From assembly GCA_963841715.1 (NCBI GenBank), contig CAWJDP010000004.1, forward strand, positions 310,001 through 374,000: DNA of 64,000 bases. Reading direction: 5' to 3'. A program made the position numbers and the translations under genes. The notes beneath the pieces were generated by a model that made no database searches, was not told the DNA's origin, and was given only the letters and a program-made list of their open reading frames with translations. Source of the DNA: DASPWW01 sp963841715 (GTDB taxonomy: Bacteria > Actinomycetota > Thermoleophilia > Solirubrobacterales > 70-9). Below, in pieces: positions 10,782 through 19,205 of the stretch. Each line of letters begins with the position of its first letter. Position 1 is the stretch's first letter.

Positions 10782-11603
10782 GTGAGTTTCCAACCGCGCA
10801 TGTACACCGGGCTCGGACGGCGACTGCCGCTGCGGGAGCTGGTGCCGTCGCCGCGCTACGCGATCCGCGTCTGGAGGCGAAACGCGCGCGTGTTCTCGAA
10901 GGTGTGGAAGGGCGCGCTGCTGCCGACCTTCTTCGACCCCCTCTTGTACCTCGTCGCGATGGGGTTCGGGCTCGGCACCTACCTCGCGTCGGTGAACGGG
11001 ATCCCCTACCGCGACTTCATCGCCCCCGGCCTGATCGCCTCGGCGGCGATGTGGGCGGCGTCATTCGAGACGACCTACAACGTCTACCTGAAGATGAACG
11101 AGAACCGGCTCTACGACGCGATCCTCGCGACCCCGATCGAGGTTCCCGACATCGCGGCCGGCGACGTGATCTGGGGGGCCACGCGGTCGACGATCTACGG
11201 ATGCGCGTTCCTGATCGTCATCAGCGCGCTTGGGCTCGTGAGCTCGTGGTGGGCGATCGCGATCCCGCCGTTCATCTTCCTCGGCGGGCTCTGCTTCTCG
11301 GTCCTCGGCTACACGTTCACGGCGCTGATCCCGAAGATCGACCTCTACAGCTACTACTTCACGCTCGTGATCACGCCGATGTTCCTGTTCTCGGGAATCT
11401 TCTTCCCGCTCAACCGGCTTCCCGACTGGGTCACGGTCGCGGCCTGGTTCACGCCCCTCTACCACCTCGTCGAGATCACCCGCGGTCTCGCCACCGGGCC
11501 CGAGGCGGTGCAGATCTTGATCCACTCAGCGTGGCTCGTCGTCGTCAGCGCGGCGCTGTTCACGGTCCCGGTGCGGGCGCTGCGCAACCGCATCCTCGCG
11601 TAA
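10782..11603 (+). CDS. ABC-2 type transporter permease (NodJ-like)
   Basis: 273 residues with six predicted membrane helices typical of ABC-2 permeases. LPTFFDPLLYLVAMGFGLG forms the first helix region, followed by the coupling segment with NENRLYDAILATPIEV and the late motif PMFLFSGIFFPLNRLPDWV, characteristic of NodJ and related exporters. The GTG start has no strong Shine-Dalgarno sequence. It pairs with the upstream ATPase as a two-component exporter, for example of a lipid, glycan or drug. Confidence 0.92.
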   Translation: MSFQPRMYTGLGRRLPLRELVPSPRYAIRVWRRNARVFSKVWKGALLPTFFDPLLYLVAMGFGLGTYLASVNGIPYRDFIAPGLIASAAMWAASFETTYNVYLKMNENRLYDAILATPIEVPDIAAGDVIWGATRSTIYGCAFLIVISALGLVSSWWAIAIPPFIFLGGLCFSVLGYTFTALIPKIDLYSYYFTLVITPMFLFSGIFFPLNRLPDWVTVAAWFTPLYHLVEITRGLATGPEAVQILIHSAWLVVVSAALFTVPVRALRNRILA

Positions 11604-11670
11604 TGACAACGGCCACCAGCGCGGCGGTCTCCCTACCAGCCGCGTGATCCCGATCTGAAAGAATCCGCCC

Positions 11671-12657
11671 GTGCTTAGGACCGGACGGGGAGGACTGTTC
11701 ACGCTTGCGGGGGCCGTAGCGGCCGCGCTGCTGTTCGCGATCCCGGCCCAGGCCGACCTTCCCGGATCGCCGACAACCGCGACGACCGACTCCAAGCTCA
11801 CGGTCCGCCTCAAGGGCAAGGGCCACAAGATCACCGTCGGCAACAAGGCGAAGCTCGTCGGCACGCTGACCCCGTACGCGCCGAACGAGACGATTGCCCT
11901 CTCGATCCTTCGCGGCGGCAAGGTGAACGGGAAGAAGTCGCTGAAGATCCGGCAGTCGAAGCAGAACCCGGACGTCGGCGTGTTCTCGACCAAGACGGGG
12001 CGGATGATCAAGCCCGGCAACTACCTCGCCGAGGCCGACTACTCCGGCTCGTCGACGCTGAAGTCGAGCCAGGCGCGAAGCGGCAAGTGGAAGATCCACT
12101 ACCCCGGACTGCACCGCGGCAGCCACGGCCCCAAGGTGTCGATCTACAACAAGCTGCTCCGCAAGCAGGGCTATCTGACCTCGCATGGGAGCCACTTCCG
12201 CACCCCGACCGGGCTCGCCTCGCTCGCCTATCGCAAGGTGCACGGGATGGCCAGGACGATGTCGGCCCCGCCGAAGGCGTTCAAGACGCTCGCCGACGGG
12301 CGCGGCGGGTTCAAGCTCAAGTACCCGGGTGAGGGTCGCCACGTCGAGGTCGACCTCTCACGCCAGGTGATGGCGCTCGCCGACCACGGCAAGGCCCAGT
12401 ACACGGTCCACATCTCGAGCGGCAAGCCCTCGACGCCGACCGTGCGCGGGACGTTCCACTTCTACCGCAAGACCCCCGGCTACAACAGCGAGGGGATGTA
12501 CTACTCGGTCTACTTCATCCGCGGCTACGCCACGCACGGCTACACGCCGGTGCCAACCTACCCGGCCAGCCACGGCTGCGTTCGCAACCCGATCACGTTC
12601 TCCCACTTCATCTACAACTGGATCCACCTGGGAGAGCCGATCAACGTCTACGGTTGA
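11671..12657 (+). CDS. L,D-transpeptidase (YkuD domain), secreted
   Basis: 328 residues with an N-terminal signal peptide ending near AQA (about 28). An Ig-like segment (about 35-135) precedes a peptidoglycan-binding-like region and the YkuD domain from about 220. The catalytic motif SHGCVR is near 300 with Cys at about 303, and the His comes before it in HGYTPVPTYPA. These enzymes make 3-3 cross-links in peptidoglycan outside the membrane. The stop overlaps a TTG start of the next gene. Confidence 0.92.
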   Translation: MLRTGRGGLFTLAGAVAAALLFAIPAQADLPGSPTTATTDSKLTVRLKGKGHKITVGNKAKLVGTLTPYAPNETIALSILRGGKVNGKKSLKIRQSKQNPDVGVFSTKTGRMIKPGNYLAEADYSGSSTLKSSQARSGKWKIHYPGLHRGSHGPKVSIYNKLLRKQGYLTSHGSHFRTPTGLASLAYRKVHGMARTMSAPPKAFKTLADGRGGFKLKYPGEGRHVEVDLSRQVMALADHGKAQYTVHISSGKPSTPTVRGTFHFYRKTPGYNSEGMYYSVYFIRGYATHGYTPVPTYPASHGCVRNPITFSHFIYNWIHLGEPINVYG

Positions 12658-13055
12658 GTGAGCGGGCGCTTCGCGCGCTGATCGTCTTCTTCGGCGTCGT
12701 CAACCTCGCGATCGGGCTGGCCGCCTTCTTCGCGCCGGGACCGTTCTACGACCACATCGGCAAGTACCCGCCGGAGAACCACCACTACATCGGCGACGTA
12801 GGCGCGTTCTACATCGCGGCCGGGGCGACGCTGCTGGCGTCGGTTCGCAGGGTGTCGTGGCGCGAGCCGCTGCTGCTCCTGGGCGCTGTCTGGTACGGCC
12901 TCCACGCGATCAACCACCTGTTCGACGTCGGCGAGGCAAGCTCCGACGCGCGCGGCATCTTCGACACGCTGTCGCTCGCCGCGGCGGCAGTCGTTCAGGC
13001 CTATCTGGCCCGAGTCGCGGCGGCGATCCGACCGGGATCAAGGCCCGCATCGTGA
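12654..13055 (+). CDS. Hypothetical four-helix membrane protein
   Basis: 133 residues with about four hydrophobic helices and a His/Glu-bearing loop (PPENHHYIGDVGAF) between helices 1 and 2. A second His pair, GLHAINHLFDVG, lies in the third helix. The family is not recognised; DUF4345-like or DoxX-like membrane proteins are possible. It starts on TTG overlapping the L,D-transpeptidase stop (TTGA), and its own stop overlaps the next GTG (GTGA). Confidence 0.75.
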   Translation: MSERALRALIVFFGVVNLAIGLAAFFAPGPFYDHIGKYPPENHHYIGDVGAFYIAAGATLLASVRRVSWREPLLLLGAVWYGLHAINHLFDVGEASSDARGIFDTLSLAAAAVVQAYLARVAAAIRPGSRPAS

Positions 13056-13993
13056 GGGTCTTCCTCGCGGGCGCGACGGGCGTCGTCGGGCGCCCGTTGC
13101 TGACGCGTCTTGTCGGTGACGGGCACGAGGTGACCGGGATGACTCGCTCGCCCGAGAAAGTCGAGCGCATCCGCGCCGCAGGGGCGGAGCCCGCCGTGTG
13201 CGACGTCCACGACCGCGCCGCGATCCACGAGGCGATCGGGGCGGCGCGGCCCGAGGTCGTCATCCACCATCTCACCGACCTCCCCGCGAACGTCAACCCG
13301 CGCAAGATGAAGGACGCGTACGCCGCCAACGACCGGCTGCGGCAGGAGGGGACCCCGAACCTGGTCGCCGGCGCCGAGGCGGCGGGGGCGCGGCGATTCG
13401 TCTGCCAGAGCATCGCGTTCGCGTACGCCCCCGAGGGGAGCACGATGAGGCGCGAGGACGACCGGCTCTTCCTCAACGCTCCCAAGCCCTTCGACGACGC
13501 GGTGAGGGCGGTCGCATCGATGGAGCGCTCGGTGCTCGAGGCGGGCGGCGGGATGGAGGGCCTGATACTGCGCTTCGGATGGTTCTACGGCGCCGGCACC
13601 GCATACGCGTCCGACGGCTCGATCGCGAATCAGGTCAACAAACGCCGATTCCCGATCATCGGCGACGGCGCCGGAGTGTTCTCGTTCGTTCACATCGACG
13701 ATGTCGTCGAGGCGACGGTCGCCGCGGTCAAGGGCGGCCGCCCGGGCGTCTACAACGTCGCCGACGACGATCCCGCCCCGGTCCGCGAGTGGCTGCCTGC
13801 GTACGCCGAGGCACTCGGCGCCAAGCCGCCATGGGGCGCTCCGCGGTGGATGGCGAGCCTGCTGGTCGGCCGCTTTCCCGCCTACACGATGACCGAGCTC
13901 CGCGGGGCCGCCAACGACAAGGCGATCAGCGAGCTCGGCTGGCAACCGAAGTGGCCGAGCTGGCGCCAGGGATTCAAGGAGGCGCTCGGCTGA
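13052..13993 (+). CDS. NAD(P)-dependent epimerase/dehydratase (extended SDR)
   Basis: 313 residues. The Rossmann glycine motif is GATGVVGRP near 8-16, followed by NAD-binding DVHD and the HHLTD segment. The usual YxxxK tyrosine is not evident: the region reads SIAFAYAPEGS, and the function as an active SDR is less sure for that reason. Substrate unknown. The start GTG overlaps the upstream stop, and the stop overlaps a CTG that starts pyrE. Confidence 0.85.
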   Translation: MRVFLAGATGVVGRPLLTRLVGDGHEVTGMTRSPEKVERIRAAGAEPAVCDVHDRAAIHEAIGAARPEVVIHHLTDLPANVNPRKMKDAYAANDRLRQEGTPNLVAGAEAAGARRFVCQSIAFAYAPEGSTMRREDDRLFLNAPKPFDDAVRAVASMERSVLEAGGGMEGLILRFGWFYGAGTAYASDGSIANQVNKRRFPIIGDGAGVFSFVHIDDVVEATVAAVKGGRPGVYNVADDDPAPVREWLPAYAEALGAKPPWGAPRWMASLLVGRFPAYTMTELRGAANDKAISELGWQPKWPSWRQGFKEALG

Positions 13994-14556
13994 GCACCGA
14001 GGCGCGCGAGACCCTGCTCCGCGAGCTTCGCGCCCACGCGCTCGTGATCGGCGAGGTCACGCTGTCGAGCGGGCAGAAGGCCTCCTACTACGTCGACGCG
14101 AAGCGGGCCCTGCTGCGCCCGGCTGGGCTGCGCGCCTGCGCCGAGCTCGTCGTCGAGGCAACGCGGGGCCTCGGCGCGGCGGCGGTCGGGGGAATGACGA
14201 TGGGCGCCGACCCGATCGCGGCGGCGGCCCTGACAGCACCCGGAGGCGACAGCCTGGTCGCGTTCTTCGTCCGCAAGGAGCGCAAGCAGCACGGCCTGCA
14301 GCGCTGGATCGAGGGCCCCGTCCTCGAGCCGGGGACCCGGTGCCTCGTCGTCGAGGACGTGGTCACGACCGGCGGCTCGACCGTGAGGGCGATCGAGCGG
14401 ATCATCGAGGAGGGCCACGAGGTCGTCGGCTCGGTCTGCGTCGTCGATCGCCTCGCGGGCGGCGGAGAGGCGATCGAGGCCGCTGCGGGGGCCCCGCACC
14501 GAGCGTTGGTGACGATCGACGAGCTCTATCCGGACCGGCCCGACGCGGACGGGTAG
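13990..14556 (+). CDS. pyrE: Orotate phosphoribosyltransferase
   Basis: PyrE joins orotate to PRPP to give OMP in pyrimidine synthesis. The protein of about 188 residues carries the OPRT opening GEVTLSSGQKASYYVDAK, catalytic-loop residues FFVRKERKQHG, and the PRPP motif LVVEDVVTTGGS. No ATG, GTG or TTG fits the family N-terminus: the next GTG (HALVIGEV) would remove residues that the family needs. CTG at 13990 overlaps the previous stop as CTGA and has AAGGAGG 8 nt upstream. The CTG start is therefore inferred with good support. Confidence 0.92.
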   Translation: MSTEARETLLRELRAHALVIGEVTLSSGQKASYYVDAKRALLRPAGLRACAELVVEATRGLGAAAVGGMTMGADPIAAAALTAPGGDSLVAFFVRKERKQHGLQRWIEGPVLEPGTRCLVVEDVVTTGGSTVRAIERIIEEGHEVVGSVCVVDRLAGGGEAIEAAAGAPHRALVTIDELYPDRPDADG

Positions 14557-14559
14557 GAT
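14554..14559 (+). promoter_or_regulatory. -10 hexamer TAGGAT for lipoprotein gene
   Basis: TAGGAT overlaps the pyrE stop and lies 29 nt before the GTG at 14589, leaving a short leader with an AGGAGGAAA ribosome-binding site. Confidence 0.4.
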
Positions 14560-14588
14560 CGCGCCGCAAGCGATAGAGGAGGAAAGCC

Positions 14589-14906
14589 GTGCGCAGAGTG
14601 ATCCGGACCGGCCTCGTCCTGGTGGCGATCGCCGCCCTCGCCGTACTTGTCGCGGCGTGCGGGAGCACCAAGACCACGACCGAGACTTCGACCTTGACGA
14701 CGTCGAGCCAGACGCAGCCGACGACGACTGGTGCGACGACGGCGCCCCACTCGACGACCACCACCGCCGCCGGACCCGGAAGCTGCGGCCCGAACCAAGC
14801 CTTCTCGCAGGTCAGCCACACGTGCGTGAACACGAACTCGAACGGCAACCCCTGCCCGGCGGGTCAGGTTCCGATGGCGGATCGGCCGGTGTGCGTAAAG
14901 GAGTAA
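14589..14906 (+). CDS. Small Thr-rich lipoprotein
   Basis: 105 residues. The signal sequence ends in the lipobox VAAC (lipidated Cys near residue 25). A Thr/Ser linker follows, then a compact region with four cysteines (SCGPNQ, HTC, NPC, PVC) that could form two disulfides. The family is not recognised. A strong AGGAGGAAA site precedes the GTG. It is anchored to the outer face of the membrane. Confidence 0.75.
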   Translation: MRRVIRTGLVLVAIAALAVLVAACGSTKTTTETSTLTTSSQTQPTTTGATTAPHSTTTTAAGPGSCGPNQAFSQVSHTCVNTNSNGNPCPAGQVPMADRPVCVKE

Positions 14907-14925
14907 CGGGACTCTCCCGACAGCC

Positions 14926-15567
14926 ATGGACGTAGTCGTCGCGGGCGGCCACGGCCAGATCGGGCTGCGCCTGTTGCGGCTGCTCGCCGGGCGCGGGGAT
15001 CGCGCCCGGGGGCTGATCCGCAATCCCGACCAAGCGGCCGCTCTCGAGGCCGCCGGCGCGGAGGCGGTGATCGCCGACCTCGAGACAGACGTCGATCTCG
15101 GGGTGGCGATCACCGGGGCGGATGCCGTCGTGTTCGCGGCCGGGGCCGGCCCGGGAAGCGGGCCGGAGCGCAAGAAGACCGTCGACGAAGGCGGCGCGAT
15201 GAAGCTGATCGAGGCCGCAAGGGCGAGCGCCATCGACCGCTACGTGATCGTCAGCTCGATGGGCGCCGGCAACCCGCCGAGTGGATCCGAGGGCATGGGG
15301 CCCTACCTGCGGGCGAAGGCCACCGCCGACGAGGCGCTCGCAACGAGCGGCCTCGACTACACGATCGTCCGCCCCGGGCGGCTGACCGACGACGAGGGGA
15401 CCGGGCTCGTCGACGTCGCCGAGGACCTCGACCGGTTCGGGGAGATCCCGCGCGACGACGTCGCCGCGACGCTGGTCGGAGTGCTCGACGAGCCGCAGAC
15501 AATCCGCAGGACATTCGAGCTCCTCAGCGGCGAGTGGGAGATCGCCGAGGCGCTCCGCCGCCTGTAG
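14926..15567 (+). CDS. NAD(P)H-binding SDR (atypical, SDR_a5-like)
   Basis: 213 residues. The N-terminal motif GGHGQIGLRLLRLL binds the dinucleotide, and the VVFAAGAG segment with the later GAMKLIEAA and VSSMGAG motifs follows the pattern of YwnB/SDR_a5 proteins. The catalytic-like YLRAKATADEALATSGLDY carries the Tyr-x3-Lys pair. Function as a reductase or a sensor protein is open. No obvious promoter or ribosome-binding site was found close to the ATG. Confidence 0.87.
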   Translation: MDVVVAGGHGQIGLRLLRLLAGRGDRARGLIRNPDQAAALEAAGAEAVIADLETDVDLGVAITGADAVVFAAGAGPGSGPERKKTVDEGGAMKLIEAARASAIDRYVIVSSMGAGNPPSGSEGMGPYLRAKATADEALATSGLDYTIVRPGRLTDDEGTGLVDVAEDLDRFGEIPRDDVAATLVGVLDEPQTIRRTFELLSGEWEIAEALRRL

Positions 15568-15595
15568 CCGGCGCGCTCCTCGGTCGAGCGATCGG

Positions 15596-15666
15596 CCGCC
15601 GCCCCTCGACGACGCCGCGCGGCTCGACCGGGCGACCGCGCCTGGAGACGGCTCGCGGGGCGGCGG
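15596..15666. repeat. Long inverted repeat between convergent genes
   Basis: CCGCCGCCCC at 15596-15605 and its exact reverse complement at 15657-15666 flank 51 nt. The element sits between the SDR gene and the convergent MFS gene and may act as a bidirectional transcription stop. No U tract is seen. Confidence 0.4.
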
Positions 15667-15687
15667 AAGTCGAGTGATTTCCGGGGC

Positions 15688-16854
15688 TTAGGCGGGCGAC
15701 CCGTCGACGACCCGGAAGGCGATCAGCGACGACGACGCGAGGCCCGCGGCCAACACGATGCCGAGCGTCGCGAATCCGGCTCCGGCGATCACGGCACCAC
15801 CGACGATCGCGCCCAGCAGGTACCCGAGCTGGTTCGCGGCGGTGCGGGCCGCCATCATCGCGCCCGGATGGTCGGGCAGCTGCTCGAGCCCAAGCGCGCT
15901 CGAGGCGGGGGTTCGAACTCCGGCTGCCACGGCGAGCAGGCAGAAGATCCCGACCGCCGTCGGTACGGACGCGGTGGCGTTGAGCAGCAGCATCGACAGC
16001 GGTGCCATCAGCAGGGCCGCGCCCGCGACCAGGTAGCGGAGCGGGGCGGCGGCGGCGAGCGCGCCGCTGCGACTCGAGGCCACGAAGAAGGCCGCCGCGC
16101 CAGCCGCAAGCGACCATCCGGTAGCGACCTCCCCCGCGCCTACCTGCTCGATGAAGAATGCGCCGACGAAGGTCAACAGCGACGTCCACGCCGCGTACGC
16201 GATCACCTCGGCAAGCAGCCAGCGCCGCACCGACGCCGAGGCCAGGAGAGTCGCCACGCGCGGGGCAAGCCGTCCGCCGGCCGGCGCCTCGGCTCGTCTC
16301 GCCGCGGCGAGCGCCGCGATCGCGATCAGCGCCGGAACCGCCTCGGCCGCCCGCCACGAGAGCGAATCGGTCACGGTCCCGACGACTGGGTTGACAACGA
16401 TCCACGCCAGGGCGTTCGACCCCGCCACGTAACCGACGGCCCAGCTCCGCCGATGTTTCGGAAACGCGGCCGCCCCGGCGAACCCCGCCGCAAGCAGGGA
16501 CGCAACCGAGAGCCCGACGAGGACGTGGCCGACGAAGAACGCCCACAGCGCCGGGGAGGCCGCGAGGGTCGCACTCGCGACGATCGCAAGCACGGCTCCG
16601 AATCCGAGCAGCCGGTGGAGGCCGATCGCGTCGATGCGAGGCACGATCGCGATCGAGGCAACCACCGCGACCGCCGCGGCGATCGACCGAGCCTGGCCGA
16701 CGGCGCCCACCGAGACCCCGAGATCGTTCGCGACGGCGACGATCGTCGGCGCCAACACGACGATCAGAGACTGCGACGCCATCGCCGCGAGGACCAGCGG
16801 CGCAAGCCGCGGCTCGGGCTCCGATCGTTCGCCGTCTCTGAGCGAATCGCTCAT
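15688..16854 (-). CDS. MFS transporter
   Basis: 388 residues with about twelve hydrophobic helices and no large soluble domain. The N-terminal half carries the MFS opening LVLAAMASQSLIVVLAPTI, and the middle loop has EAPAGGRLAP. The arrangement suits a drug-type exporter of the 12-TM class. A TACGGT hexamer 7 nt before the ATG suggests its own leaderless promoter, although it is also 98 nt downstream of the hydrolase-LuxR gene on the same strand. The substrate cannot be assigned. Confidence 0.88.
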   Translation of the reverse strand: MSDSLRDGERSEPEPRLAPLVLAAMASQSLIVVLAPTIVAVANDLGVSVGAVGQARSIAAAVAVVASIAIVPRIDAIGLHRLLGFGAVLAIVASATLAASPALWAFFVGHVLVGLSVASLLAAGFAGAAAFPKHRRSWAVGYVAGSNALAWIVVNPVVGTVTDSLSWRAAEAVPALIAIAALAAARRAEAPAGGRLAPRVATLLASASVRRWLLAEVIAYAAWTSLLTFVGAFFIEQVGAGEVATGWSLAAGAAAFFVASSRSGALAAAAPLRYLVAGAALLMAPLSMLLLNATASVPTAVGIFCLLAVAAGVRTPASSALGLEQLPDHPGAMMAARTAANQLGYLLGAIVGGAVIAGAGFATLGIVLAAGLASSSLIAFRVVDGSPA

Positions 16855-16861
16855 GCCGGCG

Positions 16862-16867
16862 ACCGTA
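16862..16867 (-). promoter_or_regulatory. -10 hexamer TACGGT, MFS gene
   Basis: TACGGT is 7 nt before the ATG of the MFS gene, again at leaderless spacing. Confidence 0.45.
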
Positions 16868-16952
16868 CGCGCCGCCGACCCCCTTTCGCATCCGTTGCAC
16901 CACCCAACCTCACAAGGCCGGAGTGGCGGCGTGGACGTAGCCCGTGCGCGCT

Positions 16953-18026
16953 TCAGCCGGCGGAGCTCGACTCGAGCTCCGAGAACCGCGCGGCGGCGGC
17001 GGCTCGCGCGGCCTTTCCCGAAACGCCGAGCTTCGCGTACACGTTCGAGAGGTGGCGCTCGACGGTGCGCACGCTGAGGACGAGCCGCTCCGCTATCTGT
17101 TCGTTGCTCAGCCCTTCCGCCGCGAGTCGGAGCACATCGATCTCCCTCGGGCTGAGCTCATCGAGCCCGGCACCGGCGGGCTCGCCGGTCGTTCCGAGGA
17201 AGGCCCGAGCCTCGGCCACGAACTCGGTCCACGCGGGCTCGGTCGCGAGCAGGAGGTGGTTTCGGCTCGCCAGGGGAAGGAACCGGGAGCTCGGAATCCG
17301 CGTCGCCAGGAGGCGCCCCTCCTCGAAGGGGACGACGAGCTCGTCGCGGGAATGCGCGACCAACGTCGGCACCGCAACCTCCGCGAGGCGATCGCGGACA
17401 TCGATCTCGGACCACGTCGAGCGCAGGCGGGCCGCCATCTCGGGCGAGGTGGAGACCCGTTCCAACTCGTCGAACCACTCCATCTGCTCGGGCGTAGCCT
17501 CGGGCATGAACCGCATCGTGAACACGCGCCGGAACGCGGGGTCGTCCTTTCCCCAACCGACCCGGATCAACGACTGCAGGAGCTCGACCTCGGCCAGCTG
17601 CTCGGAGGACAGGCCGCGCTTAAGCCGACCCCGCGCGTAGGCCCCGCAGAGGATCAGGTGGCTGACGCGCTCGGGGTGCTCGACGGCATACGCGATCGCC
17701 GCCGCCCCGCCCTGGGATACTCCGAGCAGAGCGAACCGCTCGAGCTCGGCGGCGTCGACCACGGCGGCGAGGTCGGATACAAACGCGTCGAAATCGAGCC
17801 GGTCCGGATCTCGGTCCGAGAGCCCGCACCCTCGCTCGTCGTAGCGGACGAGGCGATTTCCGCGGCCGAGATCCTGAAGCCAGTGGCGCCAAACCGGGCT
17901 GTCCCAGTCGTGCTCGAGATGCGTAAGCCAGTTGGCCGCCTTGACGAGCGCCGGACCGCGGCCGTGGGCGGCGTATGCGAGGCGGACGCCATCGTCCGCG
18001 CTGCAGAAGCGGATCTGCTGCTGCAC
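16953..18026 (-). CDS. Alpha/beta hydrolase-LuxR fusion transcriptional regulator
   Basis: 357 residues. Residues 1-250 form an alpha/beta hydrolase fold: ERGCGLSDRDP, nucleophile elbow GVSQGGA near 115, and a late Asp and His (HSRDELVVPF, LPLASRNHLL). From about 287 there is a LuxR-type HTH with LSPREIDVLRLAAEGLSN and VRTVERHLSNVYAKLGV. It probably binds DNA and senses or hydrolyses a small ligand, a layout known in actinobacterial regulators. The GTG start is 7 nt after TAGCCT (leaderless). It lies upstream of the MFS gene, which it may control. Confidence 0.9.
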   Translation of the reverse strand: MQQQIRFCSADDGVRLAYAAHGRGPALVKAANWLTHLEHDWDSPVWRHWLQDLGRGNRLVRYDERGCGLSDRDPDRLDFDAFVSDLAAVVDAAELERFALLGVSQGGAAAIAYAVEHPERVSHLILCGAYARGRLKRGLSSEQLAEVELLQSLIRVGWGKDDPAFRRVFTMRFMPEATPEQMEWFDELERVSTSPEMAARLRSTWSEIDVRDRLAEVAVPTLVAHSRDELVVPFEEGRLLATRIPSSRFLPLASRNHLLLATEPAWTEFVAEARAFLGTTGEPAGAGLDELSPREIDVLRLAAEGLSNEQIAERLVLSVRTVERHLSNVYAKLGVSGKAARAAAAARFSELESSSAG

Positions 18027-18033
18027 GCACCTC

Positions 18034-18039
18034 AGGCTA
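18034..18039 (-). promoter_or_regulatory. -10 hexamer TAGCCT, hydrolase-LuxR gene
   Basis: TAGCCT is 7 nt before the GTG of the hydrolase-LuxR gene. It overlaps the very end of the lipoprotein gene upstream. Confidence 0.5.
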
Positions 18040-18684
18040 GCGGCGGCTGCCGCCTTCGCCCGGCGGGCGGCCCCGAAGCGTCCGCAGCATCGTCGGCACC
18101 TGACCGGCGAACCGCGAGCGGTGGCTCGCGTTCGAGGCGACGAGGATCGGATAGGTGACCAGCGCGTCGCGGCGCTCGACGACGAGCAGCAGCCGCTGCG
18201 GCACCCCGCCCTTCGCGCCGCGGCCGAGAGCCGGGATCGCGACCGCGTCGTAGGTGTCGCGGAAGCGGCGCGCGCGGCCCGGCCGCAGGTGCTCGTACAG
18301 CGCCGGCCCCCCGTCCGGCTCCGGGCGGCCCTCGCTGAGCCCCTGCAGGGTCCGTTTCGCGTACGCATCGAGCGAGCCGCCGCGGCCGGCCGGCGAGCGA
18401 TCCGCGGTCGCCGACACTGCGATCAACCGATCCGGGGAGCGGAGCAGCGTCGCGCGTCTGCGCGGCGCGATCTTCCAGCGCGGCGGCACACCTATCGCGA
18501 ACCCGGCGCGCTGGTTGATGTAGTGGCGCCACCTAGGGGCCAGCTTCGGAAGCGGCTGTGGGGTCTCGCGCTTCACCGCGGTCGTCGTCGTCATGTCACC
18601 GCCTCCGCCGCAGCCCGTGGCGACCGCAGCAGCGGCGAGAAGCGCCGCGGACAGGGCCGGCGCGAGCAGGCGGGGCCGCCTCAC
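18037..18684 (-). CDS. Hypothetical secreted lipoprotein
   Basis: 215 residues. A signal sequence (LLAPALSAALLAAAAVAT) ends in GCGGGG, a likely lipobox with Cys near 25. The mature part has a WRHYINQRAGFAIGVPPRWK segment resembling PsbP/MOG1 or DUF1795-type lipoproteins, but the family is not certain. The start GTG at 18684 overlaps the stop of the preceding frameshifted ORF as GTGA, which supports this start rather than one further upstream. Confidence 0.7.
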   Translation of the reverse strand: MRRPRLLAPALSAALLAAAAVATGCGGGGDMTTTTAVKRETPQPLPKLAPRWRHYINQRAGFAIGVPPRWKIAPRRRATLLRSPDRLIAVSATADRSPAGRGGSLDAYAKRTLQGLSEGRPEPDGGPALYEHLRPGRARRFRDTYDAVAIPALGRGAKGGVPQRLLLVVERRDALVTYPILVASNASHRSRFAGQVPTMLRTLRGRPPGEGGSRR

Positions 18685-18852
18685 CCCGACCCCTCGATCT
18701 CGAACCGCAACGTGTTCACGAACCGGTCGCGGATCGCGAGCAGCTCGTCGATGCTGTCGGCGACGCAGATCGCCCGTCAGCGGGCACAGCAGCGTCATCG
18801 CCGGCCCTGCGAGGCCCTTGATCACCATCAGGCGGCGCTCCCGCTCGGCCAT
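18681..18852 (-). pseudogene. Short ORF with apparent +1 frameshift
   Basis: Two frames together read as one ~57-residue protein: MAERERRLMVIKGLAGPAMT... in the first, then ICVADSIDELLAIRDRFVNT... in the second, after a one-base shift near 18773. The second half ends at a TGA that overlaps the lipoprotein GTG. A TAGCCT hexamer lies 6 nt before the ATG, arguing that the gene is real. It could be a broken gene, a programmed shift or a sequencing error. No family is recognised. Confidence 0.45.
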
Positions 18853-18858
18853 GCAGCG

Positions 18859-18864
18859 AGGCTA
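18859..18864 (-). promoter_or_regulatory. -10 hexamer TAGCCT before the frameshifted ORF
   Basis: TAGCCT is 6 nt before the ATG at 18852, matching the leaderless spacing seen elsewhere in the window. Confidence 0.45.
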
Positions 18865-18896
18865 GACGACCGGCGCGGACGCGCCGAGGCGGTCAA

Positions 18897-18902
18897 TACG
18901 AT
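18897..18902 (+). promoter_or_regulatory. -10 hexamer TACGAT, gene at 18909
   Basis: TACGAT is 6 nt before the GTG at 18909. The gene is divergent from the frameshifted ORF with only 56 nt between starts. Confidence 0.45.
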
Positions 18903-18908
18903 CAAGAT

Positions 18909-19205
18909 GTGGAGAGCGCCGCGCGCCGGTCCTACGACGAGTCGTGGTGGGAGCCGCTCGGGATCCGCGGCGGGCGCCCCGCCACCGACCTCCCGATCCA
19001 GAGCTGCTTCTGCTTCGGCACCGAAGGCGACGCCGCCGCGAGGCGATCGCTGGCGATGGTCGGCTGCAGCTCCGAGCGCTCGATCGAGCACTTCGACCGC
19101 TATCCCGAGGAGTCGCGGCCGGGCGGGGCCATCGGGGCGCGCTCGTGGGAGGTGATCCCGCGGATGCGCGAGCCGATCCCGGCCCTCCCCTACCTCGGCC
19201 CGTGA
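18909..19205 (+). CDS. Hypothetical protein
   Basis: 98 residues, soluble. It contains a Cys-rich stretch (IQSCFCFGTEGD) and MVGCSSERSIEHFDRYPEES, but no known motif was recognised. The start is GTG, 6 nt after TACGAT. The stop overlaps the GTG of the next gene (GTGA), so the two are coupled. Confidence 0.6.
   Translation: MESAARRSYDESWWEPLGIRGGRPATDLPIQSCFCFGTEGDAAARRSLAMVGCSSERSIEHFDRYPEESRPGGAIGARSWEVIPRMREPIPALPYLGP

Noticed and set aside
15903..15930. Second tRNA suggested by GGGGGTTCGAACTCC
   Set aside because: It lies inside the coding frame of the MFS gene and no cloverleaf can be drawn.
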